64,000 nucleotides of DNA from Verrucomicrobiales bacterium (GTDB taxonomy: Bacteria; Verrucomicrobiota; Verrucomicrobiia; Verrucomicrobiales; DEV007). This document shows positions 45,479-53,415 of this stretch, piece after piece. The position numbers and the translations under genes were made by a program. Each line of letters opens with the position of its first letter. Position 1 is the first letter of the stretch. Location of the stretch: positions 16,468-80,467 of the forward strand of contig JARGPH010000025.1 of the NCBI GenBank assembly GCA_029213065.1, given 5' to 3'. Below the pieces are notes generated by a model that was not told the origin of the DNA, made no database searches, and saw only the letters and a list, made by a program, of their open reading frames with translations.

Positions 45479-45877
45479 ATGGCTAAAGGTTTTGAAATGG
45501 AAGGCACCGTAAAGGTGATAAATGAAGTCCAAACATTCGCGAGCGGCTTCTCGAAGCGGGAATTCGTGATTGAAGTGGAGGACGGAAAATTTCCCCAGAT
45601 GGTGAAATTTGAGTGCCTCAAAGAGAAGACGACACTGATCGATGATTACTCGATCGGTGATTCAGTAAAGGTGTATTTCGATATCCGCGGGAACGAATAC
45701 AACGGTCGTTATTTCGTGAATTTGAACGCCTGGAAGCTCGAGAAACCCGGTGGTGGCGGTGCTCCTGCGAATGATGGCTACGCTGATCAGAGCGGGCCTC
45801 CTTCTCATTTGAGCGAACCGCCAGCTGATTACGGAAGTGCTCAAGGCGCTCCTTCAGACGACGATATCCCGTTTTAA
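45479..45877 (+). CDS. DUF3127 OB-fold protein with SSB-like acidic tail
   Basis: 132 residues. The ~85-residue N-terminal domain matches DUF3127 ([17 protein letters not shown], then D-x-Y-x-I-G-D-S-V-K-V) and looks like an OB fold. A Gly/Pro/Ser linker leads to the last six residues D-D-D-I-P-F. This is the form of the SSB C-terminal tip that recruits repair and replication proteins. DNA binding is inferred. No phage genes are nearby, so this is probably a chromosomal accessory SSB-like protein. Confidence 0.85.
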   Translation: MAKGFEMEGTVKVINEVQTFASGFSKREFVIEVEDGKFPQMVKFECLKEKTTLIDDYSIGDSVKVYFDIRGNEYNGRYFVNLNAWKLEKPGGGGAPANDGYADQSGPPSHLSEPPADYGSAQGAPSDDDIPF

Positions 45878-46057
45878 GGCGGCTATTATCGAAAGAGCAG
45901 AGGAGGCCTAATCGCTTGCTCATTAGGCGGCCTGCCTTAGGATGGGGCGCTTCCGGACATCAGGATACGTTAACTGCGGTATTTATCGAAATGCGCGATT
46001 TCGCCAGAGGCGGACGCGCGCCGCAACCGTCCGGAAAAATAAGAAACTAAAATTACT
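45878..46057. other. Intergenic region before the RRM gene
   Basis: 180 bases with a short open frame that I do not consider coding. It contains a possible hairpin around attaggcggcctgcctta. Bacterial RRM proteins of this kind often have long leaders, so a regulated leader is possible, but nothing specific is visible. Confidence 0.3.
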
Positions 46058-47068
46058 ATGTCAGAATCATCTTCCTCCGGAAATCAAGGGGATCGCAATC
46101 AGGGCTCCAGCAATCGCAGGCAGGGCGGAAATCGTAATCGCAACCGGAACCGCAGCCAGGGCGAAAACCGCAGTGGCGGTCGGACCAATGCCGAGCGCGC
46201 CCGTCGCCCCGCACCAAAGCCAACCGGCTTTCAGAAACTCATCAAGGCGATCACTTTCGGTCTTGTTGATCTCACCCCCAAGCGCGGTGGCGGGAAAAAA
46301 GGCGGAGCGGGCAAGTCGGCCAAGTCCGGCGAAAAACGCGCCCCGAGACTGATCGAGCCAACTTCTCCCCGTCTCTATGTCGGTAATCTCAATTACGATG
46401 CCACCGAAGACGAGCTGAAAGAATATTTCTCCAGCGTCGGTGAGGTGCAGAGTGCCACCATCATCAGGCAGCCGGGATCGGATCGCTCGAAAGGCTTCGG
46501 TTTCATCGAAATGAGCAGCATTGAGGAGGCGAAAAATGCTTCCTTTAATCTCAACGACAAAGAGTTCAAAGGTCGCAAGATGCTGGTGACCGGTGCCAAG
46601 CCTGAGCGGAAGCGTGACAACGATCGCGGTCCACGCCAGGAGAGAGAAGGCCGCTCATCCGGCGGACGCCGCGAAGGTGGTCGTGGCCGTGATGGAGGTC
46701 GTGGTCGCGACGGTCGTTCCGGTGGACGTGACGGCGGAGGCCGCAAAGGTTCCGGAGATCGCGTCGAGAAACCGACCCGCACCGTGAAGCCACTCGAAAT
46801 CGAAGTGGTGACTTCGCCTCAGCTGAAGCTGGGCCAGATCAATGCCACGGCAACGGATGAGGACATTAACGATCTTTTCAGCGGAATCGGAACCCTTCAA
46901 AAGCGTGACGCCATTGGTGAAGCGGCAGAAGGTGCTGTCACCCGTGATTACACGGTCGAACTGACTGATGTGGCCGAAGCGCAGAAAGCGGTCGAATTTC
47001 TTCACGACAAAACCTTCATGGGGCACACCATCAGCGTGACCGGGGTAGCGGGCGTTCCCGCTGAGTAA
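46058..47068 (+). CDS. RRM RNA-binding protein with RG-rich linker
   Basis: 336 residues. An N-terminal low-complexity Arg/Asn/Gly region (1-50) and basic linker precede a canonical RRM (about 104-180) with RNP2 L-Y-V-G-N-L (106-111) and RNP1 K-G-F-G-F-I-E-M (145-152). An RGG/RDGG-rich stretch (about 185-235) follows. The C-terminal ~90 residues have RRM-like spacing (I-N-A-T-A-T-D-E-D-I-N-D-L-F) but no aromatic RNP1. Disordered RG tracts suit RNA chaperone or condensate roles; that is inference. A strong terminator follows. Confidence 0.92.
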   Translation: MSESSSSGNQGDRNQGSSNRRQGGNRNRNRNRSQGENRSGGRTNAERARRPAPKPTGFQKLIKAITFGLVDLTPKRGGGKKGGAGKSAKSGEKRAPRLIEPTSPRLYVGNLNYDATEDELKEYFSSVGEVQSATIIRQPGSDRSKGFGFIEMSSIEEAKNASFNLNDKEFKGRKMLVTGAKPERKRDNDRGPRQEREGRSSGGRREGGRGRDGGRGRDGRSGGRDGGGRKGSGDRVEKPTRTVKPLEIEVVTSPQLKLGQINATATDEDINDLFSGIGTLQKRDAIGEAAEGAVTRDYTVELTDVAEAQKAVEFLHDKTFMGHTISVTGVAGVPAE

Positions 47069-47100
47069 TTCAGTTACTTTCAATCCAGTATTGGATTTTG

Positions 47101-47133
47101 AAAAACCTCCCTGTTTCGGGGAGGTTTTTTTTG
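47101..47133 (+). terminator. Rho-independent terminator after the RRM gene
   Basis: aacctccc and ggggaggtt form a GC-rich stem with a short loop (tgtttc), followed by a run of eight T. It lies 33 bases after the RRM stop codon, the clearest terminator in the window. Confidence 0.92.
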
Positions 47134-47171
47134 TGCCCGCGAGGAGGGGGCTGTCCTCGATGCGACCGATC

Positions 47172-48266
47172 TTACGGTCGGGAAATGTAACAGCGTAGCA
47201 GTCGGATCGCTGCTCGCACCGAGGTGAGAGAGGCCGTTTCCTCAGCGGTGTGGTAACCCGTGGTCGGGACCTGAAGGGTGGTGCCATTGATTGCTCCGCT
47301 GGTCGCGGCGGCGAGCCGGCCCAGCTCGGTTCGCCCCAGTGACATCGGCGCGGGGCGATCTGCATTTTGAGCCTCTATCCACTCGTCCTTGTAGGTGTGG
47401 CGAATCGCGAGACGTTTGCAAATCGAGGCGATCTCGTCGGTGAATCCGGGATCGAAAAGAGCGGTGGCATCCTTTTTACGAAGGACGAGGTCTTGCGCCG
47501 CGGCCGCCTCGGGAGAGGGGTAGGGGCTCGTGTCGAGAACGAGGAGTCGACGGGTTGTGATGGCGTGCCGCTGGAACCAGCTGAGAGCGTAGCGCCAACT
47601 GCGGCCCGCCTCCTCCTGAGCGGTGAGGAGGGCCGTTCCCTGAAAGCCGTTGCGAAAAAGGTAAACAATCATCGCCACACTGAGCACGTTGTCGAGCTGG
47701 GCCGAAAGATGGGTGTCGCCGACTTTGAGCCGGTCGAGAAAGGAGATTGGCGTGCCCGGTTGAAGGTAGTCGAGGCCGTCGATTTCGAAAATAAGGTTGT
47801 GCCGTTTCGGGCAGTGGTAGCCCCGGGAAATGACGCCCTGCCCGAGGTAGGTGCCGGTGTAGGGGAGGTGCGCCTGGACCCGCTGTCCCGTGAAGCGGTC
47901 GGCGATCGATGCCATCATCTGCTCGGAGACCGAATCTCCTGTCAGTTCGCCGCGGTTTCCGGCGATGAAAGCGGCGTATTCGAATTCGTTGGGGCCGGTG
48001 CAGAGCAGTCCGTGCCTATCGATGTGCGCGGAAAGAACGAGTGAATCCGGCTCGCTGCCCTGTGCCACGAGAACCCCGAGATGTCGCTCGACATGGACGC
48101 CGACTTCCTCCAATTCCCGTCGGAGGACCCGGAAAAAGGAATCCTCGGTTCCGACCACCGATGGCTCGCGGACAAGGTGCTGAAGAATTTCAATAAAGGA
48201 CGAGAGATCGAGTTCGGTCTCGTGATTGTCGTCTCGCGAAGATGGGGCGGGGATTGAGTTGCTCAA
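47172..48266 (-). CDS. M42/M20-like zinc aminopeptidase
   Basis: 364-residue metallopeptidase. Candidate ligands fall in the order of M28/M42 enzymes: H and D in S-A-H-I-D-R-H-G-L, D in L-S-A-Q-L-D-N-V-L-S, the catalytic E-E in A-Q-E-E-A-G, D in L-V-L-D-T-S-P, and H in G-Y-H-T-A-E-E. No signal peptide is seen, so it is cytoplasmic. The substrate is unknown. It is convergent with the RRM gene and its terminator, and divergent from the repeat-rich region upstream. Confidence 0.88.
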   Translation of the reverse strand: MSNSIPAPSSRDDNHETELDLSSFIEILQHLVREPSVVGTEDSFFRVLRRELEEVGVHVERHLGVLVAQGSEPDSLVLSAHIDRHGLLCTGPNEFEYAAFIAGNRGELTGDSVSEQMMASIADRFTGQRVQAHLPYTGTYLGQGVISRGYHCPKRHNLIFEIDGLDYLQPGTPISFLDRLKVGDTHLSAQLDNVLSVAMIVYLFRNGFQGTALLTAQEEAGRSWRYALSWFQRHAITTRRLLVLDTSPYPSPEAAAAQDLVLRKKDATALFDPGFTDEIASICKRLAIRHTYKDEWIEAQNADRPAPMSLGRTELGRLAAATSGAINGTTLQVPTTGYHTAEETASLTSVRAAIRLLRCYISRP

Positions 48267-48553
48267 TGCTGGTCACCGGCGGTGCTACCGGTAATTATTA
48301 CGGAATAGCAGGAATTGTGCCGGACGCTACAGGGTATTCTTTCGCGGGAGCGCAGAATCGTTCGGAGGGTTTCTGCGATCCCTTCAGGACCGGTTGTGAA
48401 CTCCGGGATTCCCACCCCGGCGTTCCGCTGCGCTCCACACCGCGCTAATCTCTGTCGAGCCTCCGGCTCTGAGCGGAGCGCCCGTTCTAATTCTCATGAG
48501 GCTGACTCACCTTCTCACCTTCTCACCTTCTCACCTTCTCACCTTCTCACCTT
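48267..48553. other. Intergenic region with an 8-bp microsatellite at its end
   Basis: 287 bases. No gene recognised; part of it reads like a degenerate dispersed repeat with ccggcgttccgctgcgctcc. The last 50 bases are an octanucleotide repeat, annotated separately. Confidence 0.35.
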
Positions 48554-48555
48554 CT
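48506..48555. repeat. Octanucleotide microsatellite (ctcacctt), 6.25 copies
   Basis: Six perfect copies of ctcacctt plus two bases. On the minus strand it reads aaggtgag repeats and overlaps the first two bases of the ceramidase stop codon (48554-48556). Slippage would alter its 3' flank, not the coding frame. The plus-strand reading frame through it, which gives L-L-T-F-S-P-S-H repeats, is not a gene. Confidence 0.9.
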
Positions 48556-49972
48556 ACGGCGCTTCCTGCGCCAACTCCCCCATCATCTCCAGAAGATGCT
48601 TCGTCAGTATCACCGAGGCGTCCTTTTGGACTTTGTTAGTGCCTAACCAGGTTTCATACCCGCCGAGTTCGTGCTGATGCGGGGGCGGAAGATACCCGAA
48701 GGCGCCGTTTGCGAGTTCGATGATCATGGTGTGCTTGAGCGGGCTTTGCTTTTTCAGGTCGATTCCGATTTCCACGAGGACTTCGAAGGGCAGTGCAAAG
48801 ATGGCCTGATCGCCGATTCGGATCGCCTGGATCACGACGTCGACCGTGTCCGGATTCTCGAGGGCTGCGAGGGTTCTTACCGCGTAGTGGTCAGCAAGGC
48901 GGGGGAGGGACTTCCGTTCCTCCTCGTTCATTGCGAGAATCTCGTGAGCGCGTTTCACAAGTGCTTCGTCCGGCTTGCGGTACTGCAGGGTGACCCGCCG
49001 TTCCCTGATCCCGACCTGCGGATCTTTGTCATACTTCAGATCCTTCGTCGCCCGCCAGACTTCATCAGCAGCCTTGGTCGCGACCAGTCCGATTTGCTCG
49101 AATTTGGCACGGGGAGGACGCGTTCCGTCGAAGTCGATGTTGTTGATGTCACCGCTCGTTCCGTTGGACATGATCCCGAGAAAATCTCCCGGCGATCTGC
49201 CCCCGATGCGGTTCGCGATGAGACGGGAGAATTCACCGTAGTAGTCAGCCGAGACCGAGCCGTCGGTTCCCCCGACGTAGTGCAGGGCGTAGTTCGCGAG
49301 GAGCCCGAGCGGTTTGCCGTTCGCTTTCTGAAGGTTGATCACTTCGATATTCGGATCCGTCGGGCCTGCCGGACTCACGATCGTGCTCCGTGACGGGTTC
49401 ATCTTCACGGTGTCGATTTCCCCGAAAGGGTTTGCCGGCATTTTGCCCTCCTCAAGATACCAGCGGCGGTTGAAGACTTCCTCTTTCAATTCGCCTTTCG
49501 TGAATCCCGCTTGAGCAGGTTGCAGATTTTTGATCGCTGTCTGGATCGCGAGGGAAATATTCTTCCGCGCTTTCTTACGAAACGCGACTTCAGCCGGCGC
49601 ATCGTTTCCCTCCGAAATATTGGGGGCGCTGTGAGTGTGGGTTCCCGAGATCAGCATTTCGGAAGTGTCCCAACCGGTCGCAGCGGCAGCGTCTTTTTTG
49701 ATTTCGTCGACGACATCCTGAGCGAGGTAGAGAATGTCCACCACCGTGATGACAACCCGTCCCTCACCGTTGCGCAGCGCGAGGGAGCGGGCATTGAGCG
49801 GATCATGAGCACTCGTCGCTCCTTTCGGACTGAAAGACCCTCGCAGCGTCACCGGCCACTCGTCCGGCGTGATCTCTACCATCGCCGTTCCCGCCTCCAG
49901 CGCGGCGCGGGATTGGGTGAGAGGAAATAGTGCTGTGAAAGCTAGAATGAAAAGAGCGAGCGGGAATTTCAT
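48554..49972 (-). CDS. Secreted neutral/alkaline ceramidase-like protein
   Basis: 472 residues, signal peptide about 1-23. Matches the N-terminal domain of neutral/alkaline non-lysosomal ceramidases: M-V-E-I-T-P then S-G-T-H-T-H-S-A-P, a zinc-site motif, and N-G-T-S-G-D-I-N-N near the middle. The shorter length and the family's broad use in this phylum mean the substrate may not be ceramide. It may hydrolyse amide bonds of other lipids or glycans. The stop codon abuts the octanucleotide repeat. Confidence 0.88.
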   Translation of the reverse strand: MKFPLALFILAFTALFPLTQSRAALEAGTAMVEITPDEWPVTLRGSFSPKGATSAHDPLNARSLALRNGEGRVVITVVDILYLAQDVVDEIKKDAAAATGWDTSEMLISGTHTHSAPNISEGNDAPAEVAFRKKARKNISLAIQTAIKNLQPAQAGFTKGELKEEVFNRRWYLEEGKMPANPFGEIDTVKMNPSRSTIVSPAGPTDPNIEVINLQKANGKPLGLLANYALHYVGGTDGSVSADYYGEFSRLIANRIGGRSPGDFLGIMSNGTSGDINNIDFDGTRPPRAKFEQIGLVATKAADEVWRATKDLKYDKDPQVGIRERRVTLQYRKPDEALVKRAHEILAMNEEERKSLPRLADHYAVRTLAALENPDTVDVVIQAIRIGDQAIFALPFEVLVEIGIDLKKQSPLKHTMIIELANGAFGYLPPPHQHELGGYETWLGTNKVQKDASVILTKHLLEMMGELAQEAP

Positions 49973-50185
49973 GCCGCCATTCTTGGAATTGCCAATGATT
50001 CGGTAAAGGGGGAAATGATACGCGATTCGTGGTGATCACCTACCCCTCCTGAATCGAGCGGCGGATCGTTCCGGTGAGGCACGAGGCCCGTTGCAAGTGG
50101 AATCCCGCTCCGTCGCTCCACCGTTTAAAGAGCGGGGAGAGCGCGGGCCGAATGTGTTGCAGGATTCACTTGCAGGAAAAGCAGG

Positions 50186-50692
50186 GTGTGTTTGGGTATA
50201 GAGTTGCCCGAAAGATTAACCCGCGACGGAACCTATCCGATCCTTTTTTTTCGCCCCCATCTTACTGTTTTTGCTATCGCGCTTTTATGTGGCGGGCTTT
50301 GTTGGGGCACTGATGAGATCGACTTCCTCGAACGGGAGGCCTTCACTGAAAAGCCTTCAGACAACGGGACCGTGACTCTGAAATGGAGCAATCCCCGCAA
50401 TGAAGCGGTCGCGCTCGAACAGTCGGGGAATGCAGGGTTTGACCCCTTCGTGGTTCGTTACGAAGGGACCGACACCAGCTCTGTCCTAAGCGGGCTGGCA
50501 GAGGGGAAGCACTACTTCCGGGTCGGCGCGGCAGGGGGAGGGCCCCGTTCCGAAACCCTTGCGATTGAGGTGGAATTTTTCCCGCGTGACCAGCTTGCCT
50601 GGTTGCTCGGGATCGGCGGAGTGGTCGTCGTTCTAACGATCGGAACGATCATTGTCGGAGCCGCTCAGAACCGTGAAAAGGAGGCGGGATGA
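50186..50692 (+). CDS. Membrane protein with fibronectin-III-like domain
   Basis: 168 residues with a GTG start at 50186 after a gcaggg-like ribosome site. The N-terminal extension is odd and a later start is possible. A hydrophobic export segment (about 25-40) is followed by an FN3-like domain (about 55-130: T-V-T-L-K-W-S-N, then L-A-E-G-K-H-Y-F-R-V-G-A-A-G) and one C-terminal helix (about 140-162). It overlaps the symporter start (ATGA), so it is coupled to it. A transporter-associated binding or assembly role is an inference. Confidence 0.75.
   Translation: MCLGIELPERLTRDGTYPILFFRPHLTVFAIALLCGGLCWGTDEIDFLEREAFTEKPSDNGTVTLKWSNPRNEAVALEQSGNAGFDPFVVRYEGTDTSSVLSGLAEGKHYFRVGAAGGGPRSETLAIEVEFFPRDQLAWLLGIGGVVVVLTIGTIIVGAAQNREKEAG
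50678..50684 (+). promoter_or_regulatory. Strong Shine-Dalgarno for the symporter
   Basis: aaggagg, a full complement to the 16S tail, lies four bases before the symporter ATG (50689) and inside the upstream gene. Most other starts in this window lack a clear site, so this one indicates high coupled translation of the transporter. Confidence 0.75.
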
Positions 50693-52128
50693 CAGAGGAC
50701 GTATTTTCCATTTCCCGATCCACCGGCTGGATCGTTGTGATCCTGTTAGGTATACTTTGGGTTGCTCTCGGTATTTACTGGGGAAAGCGGGCGAAGAATT
50801 CGGAGGGCTTCATGCTCGCGGGAAGAAATGTGGGTCTCTCGCTCGGCTCGGCCACTGCGATGGCGACCTGGGTGACTTCCAACACGACAATGCTGGCGCC
50901 GGTGTTCGCGCTCACGCTCGGGATCTGGGGGATGCTCGCCTACTCAACCGCGAGCTTCGGCCTCCTTCTCTTTGCTCTTTTTGTGGGGCGGATCCGCACG
51001 CTTCTGCCCGCAGGTGTCACTGCCGGTGATTTCTTTCGACTGCGTTACGGCCGCGCCGGATGGTCGCTTTTCCTCATTATCACGATGCTCTATTCGCTAT
51101 CGTGGCTCGTCAGTATGGCGATTGCAGGCGGTGATCTTCTTGAGGCGCTCGCCGGTATTCCCTACCTGCAGGGAATGAGTCTGATCCTCGTGGTCTGCAT
51201 TCTCTACACCCTTTTCGGCGGGCTTTATGCGGTGATCGGAACGGATTTTATTCAGAGCCTCATCATCCTTATCGGGATTGTCTTCATTGGAGGTCTCGTC
51301 GTTGCGAAGCTCGATTTTTCCACTGCCTACGAGCATATCTCGACCTATCAGCCGTCACTTCTGAAAATCGCGATGCCGGCGGCCCTGCTCGCGGTGTTTA
51401 ACAACATGCTTTTCGGATTCGGGGAGGTCTTCCACAACAATGTCTGGTGGTCGCGGGCCTTTGCGATGCGCAAAGATGTCGCTCCGAAAGCGTTTTTCCT
51501 TTCCGGGCTTCTCTGGTTTCCGATTCCGATTGCGGCCGGCTTTATTGCTTTGGCAGCGGGGCCGCTGGGGATTAATATTCCGGACGAGAATCAGACCGGT
51601 CCGGTCGTTGCCTCAGCAGTTATGAATATGTCAGGACTTGGAGCGGCCTCGGGGATTCTCATCCTCATCGTCCTTTTCTGCTCAATGGCCTCCTCGATTG
51701 ATTCGCTCCTTGCTGCGACTTCCGATCTTCTCATTGAGGACGTTCAAAAGGGGCTTTTCAAGACGAAGGTCAACGAAGAGAAATTCCGCCGCTCAGCCGG
51801 AATCGTCATTGTCGGACTGGGCGTGTTGGTCTGGCTTCTTGCTGCTCCGCACTGGCCTATCATTAACGCGCTTTTCATCTCGGGGCCGCTCGTCGGGAGC
51901 CTGATCTGGCCAGTTATTGCAGGACTGTTCTGGCGGAGGATCAATCGTAGAATCGTCCTTGTGGGGATCATTGCCGGAAGCGCGCTCGGAGTTTGGGCCT
52001 ACTTCGCCCTGGGCTGGTTCACTGCCTCGCTGGTTGGCGCGGGTGTGTCGATGGTAGCGACGATTCTAGCCCGCTTTATTTCACCTGAAACCTTCCGGGA
52101 GGCCGATCTGCCGGTTCAAAACCACTGA
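50689..52128 (+). CDS. SSS-family sodium:solute symporter
   Basis: 479 residues, about 13 membrane segments, LeuT-fold. The start region has the motif G-K-R-A-K-N-S-E-G-F-M-L-A-G-R, and later A-T-W-V-T-S-N-T-T-M, G-L-Y-A-V-I-G-T-D and S-S-I-D-S-L-L-A-A-T. It imports an organic solute with sodium. The substrate is unknown, but the following carbamoyl/amide enzyme genes suggest a ureido- or amide-bearing compound or an amino acid. It is coupled to the FN3-like gene before it. Confidence 0.94.
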   Translation: MTEDVFSISRSTGWIVVILLGILWVALGIYWGKRAKNSEGFMLAGRNVGLSLGSATAMATWVTSNTTMLAPVFALTLGIWGMLAYSTASFGLLLFALFVGRIRTLLPAGVTAGDFFRLRYGRAGWSLFLIITMLYSLSWLVSMAIAGGDLLEALAGIPYLQGMSLILVVCILYTLFGGLYAVIGTDFIQSLIILIGIVFIGGLVVAKLDFSTAYEHISTYQPSLLKIAMPAALLAVFNNMLFGFGEVFHNNVWWSRAFAMRKDVAPKAFFLSGLLWFPIPIAAGFIALAAGPLGINIPDENQTGPVVASAVMNMSGLGAASGILILIVLFCSMASSIDSLLAATSDLLIEDVQKGLFKTKVNEEKFRRSAGIVIVGLGVLVWLLAAPHWPIINALFISGPLVGSLIWPVIAGLFWRRINRRIVLVGIIAGSALGVWAYFALGWFTASLVGAGVSMVATILARFISPETFREADLPVQNH

Positions 52129-52132
52129 GACG

Positions 52133-52252
52133 ATGTTCAGCGAATCATTCCTACACATCTTCATCTACGGCGCGCTCGGCTGGACTGCGCTGGGTGCTTT
52201 GGCCCTCATCGTGCTACTTATAGTTGACTGGGTCAGAGGAACTCTCTGGTAG
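52133..52252 (+). CDS. 39-residue symporter small accessory protein
   Basis: A small frame of 39 residues starting 4 bases after the symporter stop. It has a short polar start M-F-S-E-S-F, one membrane helix with G-W-T-A-L-G-A-L-A-L-I-V-L-L-I-V, and a polar end D-W-V-R-G-T-L-W. The length, single helix and position directly after an SSS gene match the small accessory subunits seen with many sodium-solute symporters. It is too short for usual gene finders. Confidence 0.72.
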   Translation: MFSESFLHIFIYGALGWTALGALALIVLLIVDWVRGTLW

Positions 52253-52289
52253 CCTTGAAAATCAACCTGTAACATCATTTTCCATCGTA

Positions 52290-53408
52290 ATGAAAGAGAC
52301 TCCATTGCGGGACGATCCGCCGGAAGAAGCGGAACGCCCCAGTATCAAACCTCCCGAAGGATCCGAGGCGATTCTTCCGGAACCCGGTACCCTTTTTGAA
52401 AGCAATCCGGTCAGTCTTGATGTGCTCGGCGAACTCAAGAATCAGAGCATTCTTGAGGCCGGTCAGTTCACTTTTGACCAGGTCACGGAACTTTGTAAAC
52501 TCGCCGCTGTTCTGGAGAAGTTGGAGATCTGGCCCTACCATCCCCTCGATGGTAAAATCGCCGTGACCGCTTTCTTCGAAGCCTCGACGCGGACCCGGAC
52601 GAGTTTCGAGAGCGCTATCCTGAGGCTCGACGGGAAAGTCATCTCCATCGCGGACGGAAGCACCACCGGTCAGGCGAAAGGCGAGTCGCTTGCCGACATT
52701 GGTGAGATGTTCAATGCCTACGCCGACTGTGTCATCATGCGTCATACCGAGACGGCCGCACCGGAGGAGATGCTGCAAAATCTGCGTATCCCTCTGATCA
52801 ACGCAGGCAACGGTTCCGGCGAGCACCCCACTCAGGCGCTCGCGGACTGGTTCGCTCTCTTGAAGTGGAAGCCGGCCCTCGCGGCACCCTGTGTGAACGA
52901 TTCCGAGAAAATGAATCTCGGAATTCTCGGGACGCCCGGTTCGATGCGGGCCGTGAAATCTTTTCTTCTCATGGCGCTTCTTTTTCAGGATCACATTCGA
53001 AAAGTGACCGTCATATCGGAAATGGCCGATCCCTTCGGTGAGGATGTCATCCAGTGCCTCACCGATGCCAATATCGATTACGAAGTCTCCAACGATGTGC
53101 GTGAGCACCTTCCCGATCTCGATGTGATCTACATGAACTCGATCGCCTTTCTCGGGGACTCCTACAAAAACATGGACAGCCGGTTCAAGTTGAACTCCGA
53201 AAGTCCCATCAAAGAAAGCGCCGTAATTTTGCACCCGATGGCGCGACTCGGCGAGCTCGATACCTCGCTCGATAAAACACCCCACAATCTTTATTTCTCG
53301 CAGGCACATGGAGCCGTATTCATCCGACAGGCATTGCTTCTTGCAGTGTTAGACCGTTTGGGACCGCTCGAAAATATGATCAACCTCGAATCCAACAAGA
53401 ACTCCTAG
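52290..53408 (+). CDS. Aspartate-carbamoyltransferase-like enzyme with altered amino-acid site
   Basis: 372 residues from the ATG at 52290, ~45-60 longer than usual ATCase catalytic chains because of an N-terminal extension. The carbamoyl-phosphate site is intact: S99-T-R-T-R103, K130 in A-K-G-E-S, R151-H152, H179-P-T-Q182 and R220. The aspartate-binding stretch is not. Where ATCases have T-R-V-Q this reads N-S-I-A (about 283-286), and H-P-L-P-R is H-P-M-A-R (315-319). So it should still transfer a carbamoyl group, but probably not to aspartate. No regulatory chain or pyrC is nearby; asnB starts 7 bases later. Confidence 0.85.
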   Translation: MKETPLRDDPPEEAERPSIKPPEGSEAILPEPGTLFESNPVSLDVLGELKNQSILEAGQFTFDQVTELCKLAAVLEKLEIWPYHPLDGKIAVTAFFEASTRTRTSFESAILRLDGKVISIADGSTTGQAKGESLADIGEMFNAYADCVIMRHTETAAPEEMLQNLRIPLINAGNGSGEHPTQALADWFALLKWKPALAAPCVNDSEKMNLGILGTPGSMRAVKSFLLMALLFQDHIRKVTVISEMADPFGEDVIQCLTDANIDYEVSNDVREHLPDLDVIYMNSIAFLGDSYKNMDSRFKLNSESPIKESAVILHPMARLGELDTSLDKTPHNLYFSQAHGAVFIRQALLLAVLDRLGPLENMINLESNKNS

Positions 53409-53415
53409 ACTTATT

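Noticed and set aside
48315..48677. Plus-strand frame across the microsatellite
   Set aside because: Its repeated L-L-T-F-S-P-S-H comes from the octanucleotide repeat, and it overlaps the ceramidase 3' end.
52275..53309. 344-residue minus-strand frame opposite the carbamoyltransferase
   Set aside because: Antisense shadow of a conserved gene; no motif.
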